A DNA stretch of 64,000 nucleotides from Coprothermobacteraceae bacterium (lineage in GTDB: Bacteria > Coprothermobacterota > Coprothermobacteria > Coprothermobacterales > Coprothermobacteraceae), in the NCBI GenBank assembly GCA_013178255.1, contig JABLWY010000001.1, positions 490,503 through 554,502 of the forward strand. Reading direction: 5' to 3'. Shown here piece by piece: positions 42,176 to 50,000 of this stretch. The translations under genes and the position numbers were made by a program. The notes beneath the pieces are model-generated. The model was given only the letters and a program-made list of their open reading frames with translations. It was not told the origin of the DNA and ran no database searches. Positions within the stretch are counted from its first letter, which is position 1; each line of letters opens with the position of its first letter.

Positions 42176-43046
42176 GAGTTTTGAGAAGGCAGTCAGTGTC
42201 AGCATCAGAGTAGGGCTGCACTCATTTGAAGTCTTCTTGAGCCGTGACAAATACAGGGCTGCATCAAGAATTTTCTTGATATTTGTGTTATGCTTGGGTA
42301 TTCTTTTCTTCCAAGTACAACAGACAAAAGGTATTACCTCTTTAGCTATGCAGAAACAATCTATGGAACAAACCGCTGAGCTGGTGGTACAGTACGAGGA
42401 GCAGATGGCTTTGCTCAAGCAGCAGAACGAGCTCTTGTTGAAATTCAAGGAAGAACAGATGAAAGAGATAAACGCAAAGTTGGCTGCGGTGGTAGACACT
42501 GCTGCTAGCACACTAAAGAAACCGGCTCTCAAAACATTGATTTCTTCGACCTCGACTGTGGCCTACCGTGGTGATAGTGATGTGGAAACGGAAATCCAAG
42601 CTCTCGAGGCAAAAATAGACAAGGTACAGAGCACGTTGGAAAAGTACAAGGATGCTTTGGACACGTTCCCTGATAAGTGGCCCACTTACGGGAACATTAG
42701 TAGTTACTTCGGTTGGCGGCGCTGGTCTTCTGGCTGGGTTGACTTCCATACGGGATTGGATGTAAGCAACGGCTGTGGAACTCCCATATATGCGGCTGGC
42801 AAGGGCACCGTAACCTTTGCTGGAAGGAACGGACTTTACGGCCTGATGATCGAGATTAGGCATGGAAACGGATACACGACAAGGTACGGCCACTTGAGCA
42901 AGATACTTGTCAAAGTAGGCGACACGGTCATGAAAGGCGATCAAATAGGCGTGATGGGATCCACGGGCTTCTCTACAGGTTGTCACTTGCACTTTGAGGT
43001 TTACATCAACGGCTCTGTCGTAGACCCTCTGAAAGTACTTAGGTAG
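42156..43046 (+). CDS. M23-family (LytM) peptidase with N-terminal membrane anchor and coiled coil
   Basis: Cell-wall endopeptidase or LytM factor, 296 residues. A transmembrane helix at about 40-58 (FLIFVLCLGILFFQV) is followed by coiled coil (MEQTAELVVQYEEQMALLK and ALEAKIDKVQSTLEKYK) and the M23 domain from about 185. Zinc ligands are intact: HTGLDVSN (H and D) and HLHFEVY (the second and third). YGHLSKI and MGSTGFSTG are also there. Active on peptidoglycan outside the membrane is predicted. Downstream is a large inverted repeat at 43051-43084. Confidence 0.9.
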   Translation: MKHERLESFEKAVSVSIRVGLHSFEVFLSRDKYRAASRIFLIFVLCLGILFFQVQQTKGITSLAMQKQSMEQTAELVVQYEEQMALLKQQNELLLKFKEEQMKEINAKLAAVVDTAASTLKKPALKTLISSTSTVAYRGDSDVETEIQALEAKIDKVQSTLEKYKDALDTFPDKWPTYGNISSYFGWRRWSSGWVDFHTGLDVSNGCGTPIYAAGKGTVTFAGRNGLYGLMIEIRHGNGYTTRYGHLSKILVKVGDTVMKGDQIGVMGSTGFSTGCHLHFEVYINGSVVDPLKVLR

Positions 43047-43050
43047 CAGA

Positions 43051-43084
43051 GGGGATAAGAGGCCTTTGACGGCCTCATATCCCC
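43051..43084. terminator. Bidirectional hairpin between the M23 peptidase and cyclodeaminase genes
   Basis: GGGGATA (43051-43057) pairs with TATCCCC (43078-43084), and GAGGCC (43059-43064) with GGCCTC (43071-43076), separated by one A-A mismatch, giving about 13 bp with a 6-base loop. The stop codon of the minus-strand gene lies inside the stem. Neither side has a clear T-tract. Confidence 0.55.
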
Positions 43085-43674
43085 AATAATGCGCGGGCTT
43101 GCTCTTCCAGATGCTTTATGGATGCCTTAGTAGTCTGAAGAAGTGCCTCCGCTTCGTGCAGCAGGGGCATAAGCTCTTCTTTGGTGGCGTTGATCTTCAC
43201 ATTGGCGAAGGCAGAATCAAGTGCGGCTTCGCCAATTCTGACAGCGCTGTACAGGTCAGACGCCACTGCAGGGATCACTAAGCCGACTACAGGCTTTGCT
43301 TCTTCGATAGCTTGGGATATGGCTTTCATGGTTTGCAACGGCACTTCAGTCGCCCTCAGCAGTGCCGAGGCGAGAGCCTTGTCCCTTTCTGCCTTTTGTT
43401 CAGGCGTGTCCTTTGGCATCTTCCTAGCAGCCATGTAGAGCTCAAATGCCCGACGATCCTCCTCAGCCAACTCTAGTAGTTTCTCTCTAAGAGCATCTAA
43501 ACTACCTATGCAGGGCGACAAGTCTTGTTCGGTTTTCTTCTGGCTTATCCTGAGAGCCATTGCCAACAACGCTGAGGTCATGGCTCCACTCACCGCCGCC
43601 GCCGTGCCACCCCCTGGCGCTGGTGCGTCCGACGCGAGTAGATCGAGGAATTGATATACAGAGCTTTGCTTCAT
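43075..43674 (-). CDS. Cyclodeaminase/cyclohydrolase family protein (FtcD C-terminal type)
   Basis: Homologous to formiminotransferase-cyclodeaminase C-terminal domain and methenyl-THF cyclohydrolase FchA. 199 residues, all helical. Conserved motif APAPGGGTAAAVSGAMTSAL (16-35) and MALRIS fit. The enzyme acts on formimino- or methenyl-tetrahydrofolate, in histidine degradation or one-carbon metabolism of amino-acid fermenters. ATG 43674 has GGGAGGTG upstream. Which reaction is catalysed cannot be decided from the sequence. Head-to-head with the gene at 43712. Confidence 0.85.
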   Translation of the reverse strand: MKQSSVYQFLDLLASDAPAPGGGTAAAVSGAMTSALLAMALRISQKKTEQDLSPCIGSLDALREKLLELAEEDRRAFELYMAARKMPKDTPEQKAERDKALASALLRATEVPLQTMKAISQAIEEAKPVVGLVIPAVASDLYSAVRIGEAALDSAFANVKINATKEELMPLLHEAEALLQTTKASIKHLEEQARALLGI

Positions 43675-43699
43675 GAGTGCACCTCCCATGCGTGGTTGC

Positions 43700-43712
43700 T
43701 ATAATGATAGCA
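43700..43712 (+). promoter_or_regulatory. -10 element of an apparently leaderless mRNA
   Basis: TATAAT at 43700-43705, 6 bases, then ATG 43712. No Shine-Dalgarno. One of seven such arrangements in the window. Confidence 0.5.
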
Positions 43713-44671
43713 TGTACAAAGTATTGGCTGCGGTTGTGGCTCTTCTAGTTCTACTCATAGTTTGGTGGGGTTATAACGAATTTAGGACGGCGGTGTCGCT
43801 ACCTACTGGGAAACCTCAGTTTTCAGCTCAAGGTGTGTCTGTATCTGTGCCATACCTGTCAGGCAACAGCATAGGGTATGAAGAGCAAACGCTTTACGCT
43901 GCAAACCCCGACGTGTTGATGAAGTACTTAGCGCTACAGGAAGTAAAGACTGGAAGCCCTATTTTCGCATGCCTTGCAAAAGGTTTCGATGGGACCAGGC
44001 TGTATTTGGACCCCAATTGCTACGTGGATGCATCTAACAAGGAGCTATTTGCTAGGATTGTGCAGGCTGTCAAGGCGTTAGTGGGAGAAAACACGCTGAC
44101 TTTGGGGGATAAGCCCTTGGTAGAAGACCCTGTAAGCCGCATTATTGGCTTGGGTTCATACTACTTCTTGCCCGGGGAACAAGGAGTTAGCCTTGTGCTC
44201 TCTGAAAGAGCATCACTAAACGAGTTTTTCGATTCTCTGCAAGTGAAGCCCAGCACACAGGTGCAGGATATGACTGCGCACGTGGACGTAGACTTGCCCA
44301 ATGTGGATGAGAATGTGGCGTACGCTATGGCTTTGAATGTGGAGCACTTCATGAAAGTGGATGGTGCTGTCATTTCCGTAAATGGCGTGAAGTTTTACGA
44401 GCACAAGAGACCGTACGGCTTGAAGTTGGCCAAGACCGCGGGTGGTTTTGTGGTTACAGGCGAAGCCAAGGACTTGACGGATATTCAGGGGTTCTTGAAT
44501 GTGGCTCGTTTGAATGAGTCTGGCGGGTTTGTGGATGTGGTTCTGAACAGTGATACCTCAAATACCGACTACGAATTGGCACTCATGGTTCTTAATACCT
44601 TAAGGGGCAAGTCCGTGCGGGTGTTGGCTGGGCCCTATTCCATGCTCGGCTCTTTCCCTGCGAGTTTCTAG
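43712..44671 (+). CDS. Unrecognised protein with N-terminal membrane anchor
   Basis: 319 residues I do not recognise. MYKVLAAVVALLVLLIVWWG is a single N-terminal transmembrane anchor or uncleaved signal, so the rest is probably outside. The remaining sequence is strand-rich, with no repeats and few cysteines (two in FACLAKG and PNCYV). A tandem of similar segments may exist (KVDGAVISVNGVKFYEH; VDVVLNSDTSN) but I cannot confirm it. The start at ATG 43712 is fixed by the -10 element. Its last codon overlaps the stop of the convergent 44668 gene (CTAG). Confidence 0.6.
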   Translation: MYKVLAAVVALLVLLIVWWGYNEFRTAVSLPTGKPQFSAQGVSVSVPYLSGNSIGYEEQTLYAANPDVLMKYLALQEVKTGSPIFACLAKGFDGTRLYLDPNCYVDASNKELFARIVQAVKALVGENTLTLGDKPLVEDPVSRIIGLGSYYFLPGEQGVSLVLSERASLNEFFDSLQVKPSTQVQDMTAHVDVDLPNVDENVAYAMALNVEHFMKVDGAVISVNGVKFYEHKRPYGLKLAKTAGGFVVTGEAKDLTDIQGFLNVARLNESGGFVDVVLNSDTSNTDYELALMVLNTLRGKSVRVLAGPYSMLGSFPASF

Positions 44672-45930
44672 AGGAGCCAGTCACGGGGCAGACAGAGGCT
44701 TACAGCATCGCCACTCCTGAGGCGGCACAGGGGTCTAAGTACCTTCCCCTGGTAAGTCAAATCAAACGGTTGAGGGTCGTCCTCCAAAACTGCTGAAGCC
44801 AAGACCATGTAGCGAATGGGTACCTTTATGGTTTGGCTGTCGAACTTCACTTCGAATGCCCCGTCGACAGCTATTCTCTCGACTACACCTTGGACATGGG
44901 TTGGGTCGGTTCTGATGAGAAAGCCGGTTTCAGTAAGTACGCTGCCCAGGTCACTGTGCAAGCGAAGGGAAGCTAATATGGAGGCAGCCTCCTTGTAAAT
45001 CGAGCTCGGCTTAGGGTCTTGGTGGAACCGTCGCATGAATTGGAATAGGACGTTTGGATCGCCTGGTTTTGCCGACGGTACCACAGTCTTGAGAAAGCAG
45101 AGTTCCTCATGGAGTAGATTGAGACGCTGAAGAGCCTCAGGGGACTTCGTGTTCAGGTAATGCACCTCCACTCTCTTGATTTGGCGGTCGAGAAACTTGG
45201 CGTACCAAGGCAAGAGAAGGGTCACATAACGGTAAAACTCGTTCAACAAGCGATACCTATTAAGCCCCATCACAATCAGCGTTCTGTACGTTTGCCAAGT
45301 GGGGTGCTTGAGCGGTTGGACTGCTCCCAAGAAGTAATCTTCCAGAAGCTGCACGTGCTTCGAGTAGGATGGGCTCAATTCCCTAGTATCAGCTGGTACT
45401 ATGCTTAACAGTTCTAAGACGCGCCCTAGTTCGAAGTAGTACCTGCGGGCGTCTTCTTCACTTAGGGGCCCCGTGATGGCGGGCAACAGAAGCTCTACAT
45501 CGGAACGCAGCTGCTCAAGGTTGTCAGGCAACCACAACATATTCCTGAAGAACAGGAAAGCGTCGGTTTGCTTGCGTCCGTAAGGTATCGTGTAGAAAGA
45601 CAGAGTCGACGTGTAGACTTCAGCTTGCTTGAAGGTGCGCAGGATCAGATCCTCTCCGTTCGAGTGATGCTTCCAGCAGACATACCAAAGAGGTGCGTCT
45701 GACGGCAGTTCAAACGTGTGGAGCGGTAGCTGCGCTGTGGTCAGCCAGAAAGGCGTCGGACGTTGGATGCTTTCTAGTACGTCTTCGGCGTGGGTGTCCG
45801 GAGTCGGCTTGTTTATGCTCTTGGACCTTACGAATCGAGAGGACAACTTGTTGATGTCGTGGGTAATGGCGAGCAACCTGATACCCAGCTTTTGCTTCCA
45901 GCTTACAGCCCTTACCATCGTAGTCTCCAT
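44668..45930 (-). CDS. Unrecognised 420-residue cytoplasmic protein
   Basis: No family recognised. 420 residues from ATG 45930, hydrophilic, with no signal peptide or transmembrane helix. The middle (about 180-300) is helical with many tyrosine/leucine residues, and the C-terminus, beginning around VQGVVERIAVDGAFEVKF, looks beta-rich and PilZ-like or SH3-like (LVVERIAVDG is absent of the RxxxR signature). It lies divergent from phoH with a shared promoter region. The frame opens 14 codons further up, but those residues follow the -10 region, so ATG 45930 is preferred. Confidence 0.55.
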   Translation of the reverse strand: METTMVRAVSWKQKLGIRLLAITHDINKLSSRFVRSKSINKPTPDTHAEDVLESIQRPTPFWLTTAQLPLHTFELPSDAPLWYVCWKHHSNGEDLILRTFKQAEVYTSTLSFYTIPYGRKQTDAFLFFRNMLWLPDNLEQLRSDVELLLPAITGPLSEEDARRYYFELGRVLELLSIVPADTRELSPSYSKHVQLLEDYFLGAVQPLKHPTWQTYRTLIVMGLNRYRLLNEFYRYVTLLLPWYAKFLDRQIKRVEVHYLNTKSPEALQRLNLLHEELCFLKTVVPSAKPGDPNVLFQFMRRFHQDPKPSSIYKEAASILASLRLHSDLGSVLTETGFLIRTDPTHVQGVVERIAVDGAFEVKFDSQTIKVPIRYMVLASAVLEDDPQPFDLTYQGKVLRPLCRLRSGDAVSLCLPRDWLL

Positions 45931-45933
45931 GGG

Positions 45934-45966
45934 CACTTCTCTTAAGTGAAGTATAATAAAATTACA
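45934..45966 (+). promoter_or_regulatory. Divergent promoter region of phoH and the 44668 gene
   Basis: TATAAT at 45952-45957 is 8 bases before the phoH ATG (45966), with no Shine-Dalgarno. The reverse strand carries TATTAT/TATACT overlapping the same bases. An inverted repeat CACTT-N5-AAGTG (45934-45948) lies immediately upstream, at the position of an operator. Confidence 0.5.
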
Positions 45967-46925
45967 TGACAAAGCGAACTTATGAGTTTAGCGAGGAAGA
46001 GTGGTTAATATACGGTCCATTCCTGACATCCTCCCATGAACAACTCAAACTGTTAGAACAGTTCTTTCAAGTCAGAGTGGTCCAGAGCCCCGAGGGTACT
46101 GCCTTGGTGGCGGACTCTGAAGAAAGGATCCATAGCTTCGTGAGGTTCTTGGATGTGCTCAGCAAGACCCTTAGGCGTGGTGAAACAGTTAACAAGGAAG
46201 ACTTGCTTAGGTTCATGAATTCCTACAAGGAGCAAGGTCGACTGGACTTGGGCGACATGATTACGCTTAACGCTCAAGGAAAGCCTGTAAGGCCGAAGAC
46301 AAAGGGTCAGGCAGAGTTCGTAAAAGCTATGAAGGAGAAAGACTTGGTCTTTGCTGTAGGTCCTGCTGGTACTGGTAAGACCTTCTTGGCTGTAGCTTTT
46401 GCGGTGGGAATGCTCAAAGAGAAGCTAGTGCAACGCATCGTTATATCGCGTCCAGTTTTGGAAGCCGGTGAGAAACTAGGTTTCCTGCCGGGTGACATTT
46501 ACCAAAAGGTGGATCCGTTTTTCAGGCCTCTGTACGACGCTCTCTTTGAGGTCTTAGGATTGGAGAAGACGCAGCGGTTGATTGAGCGTGGAGTAATAGA
46601 GGTGGCACCCTTGGCATACATGAGAGGGCGAACGTTCAACGACGCCTTTATGATCCTTGACGAGGCGCAGAATGCCACCAATGAGCAGGTGAAGATGTTC
46701 CTCACCAGGATGGGTTTGAACTCAAAGATGGTAGTAACTGGCGATATCACTCAAATAGACTTGCCTAGCGCGCAAGATTCGGGATTGGTCAAGGCACTCA
46801 AAGTTTTGAGTGGGTTTGAAGAAATAGGTTTAGGATTCCTTAAGGAAAGGGACATAGTACGGCACCGACTGGTTCAGAAGATTGTGAAGGCGTACGAGGA
46901 GTATGAAGGGCATAAGAAGATATAG
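45966..46925 (+). CDS. phoH: PhoH-family ATPase/RNase
   Basis: P-loop protein, 319 residues. Walker A VGPAGTGKTFLA is near residues 129-140, and downstream PGDIYQKVDPFFRPLYDAL, ILDEAQNAT and VVTGDITQIDLP follow in the PhoH order. The domain is an RNA helicase-like ATPase and in some bacteria has RNase activity with ybeY as neighbour. The order phoH-pgpH-ybeY-dgkA-cdd-era is widespread in Bacillota and defines a ribosome/RNA-maturation operon. Start at ATG 45966; apparently leaderless. Confidence 0.9.
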   Translation: MTKRTYEFSEEEWLIYGPFLTSSHEQLKLLEQFFQVRVVQSPEGTALVADSEERIHSFVRFLDVLSKTLRRGETVNKEDLLRFMNSYKEQGRLDLGDMITLNAQGKPVRPKTKGQAEFVKAMKEKDLVFAVGPAGTGKTFLAVAFAVGMLKEKLVQRIVISRPVLEAGEKLGFLPGDIYQKVDPFFRPLYDALFEVLGLEKTQRLIERGVIEVAPLAYMRGRTFNDAFMILDEAQNATNEQVKMFLTRMGLNSKMVVTGDITQIDLPSAQDSGLVKALKVLSGFEEIGLGFLKERDIVRHRLVQKIVKAYEEYEGHKKI

Positions 46926-48735
46926 CTATTACTTAGCCCTATATCTGGCAGGGGCTATTCTGCTTTTTGCAGGTTTGATGCCCTTGAAGGCCCCCGTCAA
47001 AGAAGGTGTCTTTACCCAATCAGTGGTGAGCGACAGGAACTTGTACTTGACATGGCCTTCGTCTAGTGAAGGACGGCTTCTGATACGGGATGAGATAAGG
47101 GTGCAAGACTACGCAGAAAGGCTGTCCAGAATGGCATCCGTGGTTGCTGACTCTAGGGTGGCTAGCGCATTAGGACGGCTAAGCGCCTACATACGGCAAA
47201 ACGGCCTCTATGCCCATGAAGTCCCGCTAACGCCAGAGATACTGCAGGATTACTTAGACCTGGACAAAGAGGTTGCGCAGAGGTTGGCTGACGTCTTGCA
47301 GGGTGTGGTGGACAAGCCTACGTGGGTGGAAAGGCCTGCGGACGTCAATTCTGTGTTGTCGGTGGCGCAGAGCGTGGCTGTTCCTGTGGGTACTCCTGTG
47401 GGTGTGCAAGGTGACAGGTTGCAGAGCGTTCAGGCTGAAGCGCTGCGCTTGATGGGTTATTGGATACCCACGCGATGGCTCCTGCCCAGTACACACTGGT
47501 TCTTAGTCCTGATGTTGCCAGTTCTATGGCTCTTAGTTTCATGGTGGAGCGACGTTCTGCGTTCATACGGGAAGGTCTTCTACTTTGCTTTTGGCATCCT
47601 ATCAGCGCTAGGTTTCATGTACTTTTACCGCTTCTCGGGCTTGCTCATGATATTCCCGCTGTGGCTGTACGCCTATGTGGTCCTTTCCAATAAGCTGAGC
47701 AGAAATGGCCTGTGGGCAGTTCTGATACCTGTGGCAGTCTTTGGTGCGTTGCAGGTACCCTTCAACGTCTACGCATGGCTAGCTCTGTTCATGACTGTAG
47801 TCTTTGCACATCGTTTGGCGCAACGTCTCTTCACCTACGAAACCATGGTGACAGCCTGGTCACTTGTTTTTCTGAGCATGTTTAGCGTGCAGCTGCTGTG
47901 GGTCTATGGGAGCGGTGTTAGAGGCTTTCAGGGCCTGTGGTATGCCTTTACGGACACATTGGTAGGTTTGGTGGCAACTCTGTTCTTGGTGTTCTTGGCT
48001 TTCTGGTGGGAAGATAGGCGTGGTTTCTTAACGCCTTTTGGCATACTGAGACTGAGCAACTTGAGGCATCCGCTCCTGCAGGGCTTGGCTATGGAAGCCC
48101 CGGGTACTTATCACCATTCAGTGGTGCTGTCGCAGATGACTGAAGAAGCCGCGTCGGCTGTCGGCGGAAACAAGGTGCTGGCTAGGTTGGGGGCCCTGTA
48201 CCACGACATAGGGAAAATAAAGCAACCTGAGTATTTCATAGAGAACAACCCGGATGCCCCCAAACTACACGAACGCTTGAGCCCCAGTCTGAGCATGTTG
48301 ATATTGCTTTCTCACGTGAAAGAAGGGCTGGCTTTGGCCGATAAGTACAGGCTTCCAGACAGCATCAGGGAGTTTATAGCATCTCACCACGGCACGGGGG
48401 TTGCTAGCTTCTTCTACCACAAAGCGAAGACACAAGGCAAGGAAGTCTCTTCTGAGGAATTCAGGTACCCAGGTCCGCTTCCGAGGGGCAAGGAGGCGTC
48501 CATACTCATGTTGGCTGATGCGTGCGAGGCAGCGGTAAGGTCTTTACCTGAGAAGACAGAGGCAGCGATCGGTGCCACAGTGAAGAACATCATAAAGGCG
48601 AGGCTTGACGACGGGCAATTGTCTGAGTCGAGCCTGAGCTGCCAGGATTTGTGCCTTGTAGAAAGAAGTTTTGTACGCATACTGGCGGGGTTGTATCACC
48701 CGCGAGTCCAATACCCGGGAGGTGCTGAACAGTGA
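46903..48735 (+). CDS. pgpH: Seven-TM HD-domain protein, c-di-AMP phosphodiesterase (PgpH/YqfF)
   Basis: 610 residues, membrane bound. An N-terminal transmembrane helix, an extracellular domain (about 30-190), a 7TM region (about 195-375) and a cytoplasmic HD domain. HD ligands: HHSVVLSQM, YHDIGKIKQPEYF (HD near 434), HVKEG and ASHHGT. PgpH proteins hydrolyse c-di-AMP to pApA. The extracellular domain is about 100 residues shorter than in Bacillus YqfF. The ATG overlaps phoH by 23 bases and the end overlaps ybeY by 4. Likely counterpart of the DarA receptor at 1966. Confidence 0.9.
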   Translation: MKGIRRYSYYLALYLAGAILLFAGLMPLKAPVKEGVFTQSVVSDRNLYLTWPSSSEGRLLIRDEIRVQDYAERLSRMASVVADSRVASALGRLSAYIRQNGLYAHEVPLTPEILQDYLDLDKEVAQRLADVLQGVVDKPTWVERPADVNSVLSVAQSVAVPVGTPVGVQGDRLQSVQAEALRLMGYWIPTRWLLPSTHWFLVLMLPVLWLLVSWWSDVLRSYGKVFYFAFGILSALGFMYFYRFSGLLMIFPLWLYAYVVLSNKLSRNGLWAVLIPVAVFGALQVPFNVYAWLALFMTVVFAHRLAQRLFTYETMVTAWSLVFLSMFSVQLLWVYGSGVRGFQGLWYAFTDTLVGLVATLFLVFLAFWWEDRRGFLTPFGILRLSNLRHPLLQGLAMEAPGTYHHSVVLSQMTEEAASAVGGNKVLARLGALYHDIGKIKQPEYFIENNPDAPKLHERLSPSLSMLILLSHVKEGLALADKYRLPDSIREFIASHHGTGVASFFYHKAKTQGKEVSSEEFRYPGPLPRGKEASILMLADACEAAVRSLPEKTEAAIGATVKNIIKARLDDGQLSESSLSCQDLCLVERSFVRILAGLYHPRVQYPGGAEQ

Positions 48736-49175
48736 TCGATGTTGGTAAGGAAGTGCCTTTGCCTAGGGGTGCTGTCAAGCTAACTAAAAGCACTTTGGCA
48801 TACTTGATGGATAGGTTTGGTGTGCAGAAGGATGTTTCTGTGTACTTTTGTGACGAGCGCACTATAAAAGACTTGAACAGCCACTACAGGGGCAAGGATT
48901 ACACTACGGACGTACTTTCTTTTGTAGGCGAAGGTGACTTCTTAGGTGAAATAGTGATCTGCGTACCTGTAGCTATGGCTCAGGCGGAAGAAAGTAACGT
49001 TACTTGGGAGGCAGAGCTGGCTATGCTGTTGACGCATAGTTTTCTACATCTGCTGGGGTACGACGACGAAACAGAAGAGGGTTATAAACAGATGGTTGCG
49101 CTGCAAAACTCGATTCTCAAAGATATGGGATATGAAGAATCGACGATTGATAGACTCGTTCCTAGTAGCCATTAG
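48732..49175 (+). CDS. ybeY: Endoribonuclease YbeY, variant metal motif
   Basis: Single-strand endoribonuclease needed for rRNA 3'-end processing and ribosome quality control. 147 residues. The metal motif HxxxHxxxxxH reads H102-SFL-H106-LLGYD-D112, so the third histidine is aspartate, and the usual HG is HS. The rest (DYTTDVLSF, GEIVICV) is normal. Aspartate can bind zinc in other metalloproteins, so activity may be kept, but the change is unusual. Overlaps pgpH by 4 bases and dgkA by 44. Confidence 0.88.
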   Translation: MIDVGKEVPLPRGAVKLTKSTLAYLMDRFGVQKDVSVYFCDERTIKDLNSHYRGKDYTTDVLSFVGEGDFLGEIVICVPVAMAQAEESNVTWEAELAMLLTHSFLHLLGYDDETEEGYKQMVALQNSILKDMGYEESTIDRLVPSSH

Positions 49176-49590
49176 GGGTATTGCTCAGAGCTTCGGGGCT
49201 GAGTACCACGTGCGCGTAGCTCTGGTCATAATGTTGGCTGTCGTGATTTATGGAGCCTTTCTTAGACTGAATTTTGGCGAATGGGTGGCTGTTGGTACCT
49301 TGGGAGCGTTGGTTGTAGGGTTCGAACTGATGAACAGTGCCTTGGAGCGTTTGGCCGATGTGGTGCACCCTGAATGGAGTGAGGGCATTGGGCTCGCTAA
49401 GGATTTGGCAGCGGCATCGGTCTTACTAGTGATTGTGGGCGCCGGTGCTACGGGCTTTGCCATTTTCACGGCGGCTTTTAGCCGGCAGTATGGTGTATCA
49501 TTGCTTTACGCTGCTGTTGCAAACATGGTTCTTGCGGTAATTGGCATTTCAACCATACTTGTTATGGATTCAAGGAGGTTGTTGAGGTGA
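49132..49590 (+). CDS. dgkA: Diacylglycerol/undecaprenol kinase (DgkA family)
   Basis: Small trimeric membrane kinase, 152 residues, with the active-site pattern FELMNSALERLAD (GluxxAsn in EL-N-SA-E) and three to four transmembrane segments; ends are shorter or longer than in Gram-negatives. In Bacillota the substrate is undecaprenol. The C-terminus (ALLYAAVANMVLAVIGISTILV) adds a hydrophobic helix beyond the usual three. ATG 49132, inside ybeY, is preferred because the family starts with KNRxxxxSFLxAIRGI; the longer frame has no reason to be used. Confidence 0.83.
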   Translation: MKNRRLIDSFLVAIRGIAQSFGAEYHVRVALVIMLAVVIYGAFLRLNFGEWVAVGTLGALVVGFELMNSALERLADVVHPEWSEGIGLAKDLAAASVLLVIVGAGATGFAIFTAAFSRQYGVSLLYAAVANMVLAVIGISTILVMDSRRLLR

Positions 49591-50000
49591 ACAAAGAGGA
49601 ACTTCTCGAGAAATATGCATTCCTGATTGAGGCAGCTAAGCGGGCTAGGGTCAATGCTGTAGCGCCTTTTTCTTCCTTCACGGTTGGTGCGGCCCTTCTT
49701 GGCAAGAGCGGCCGCGTCTATGTGGGTGCGAATATTGAGCCAGGAGTGATGAATTTGGGGCTTTGTGCCGAAAGAACGGCGCTTTTTAGCGCCCTGGCGC
49801 AGGGTGAAAAAGAGTTCGAGGCTATCGCTGTTTACGCTGGGACTGAGGATGTGGCGCACCCTTGTGGTGCTTGCAGGCAGGTGTTCTCAGATTTGGCGCC
49901 TAACGTTACGTGGATCCTCGTGGGCGACAAGCAGGTTAAAATAGAAACACTGGATTCGTTGCTACCTGGACGGTTCGTGCTGGAAGACCTTAGGAGGTGA
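49587..50000 (+). CDS. cdd: Cytidine deaminase
   Basis: Zinc-dependent deaminase of cytidine and deoxycytidine, nucleoside salvage. 137 residues. Zinc and catalytic residues: CAERTAL (Cys and the catalytic Glu) and PCGACRQ. FSSFTVGAALL is the substrate-binding region. The GTG start at 49587 overlaps the dgkA stop by 4 bases with AGGAGG upstream. Overlaps era by 4 bases. Standard member of the phoH-era operon. Confidence 0.93.
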   Translation: MNKEELLEKYAFLIEAAKRARVNAVAPFSSFTVGAALLGKSGRVYVGANIEPGVMNLGLCAERTALFSALAQGEKEFEAIAVYAGTEDVAHPCGACRQVFSDLAPNVTWILVGDKQVKIETLDSLLPGRFVLEDLRR

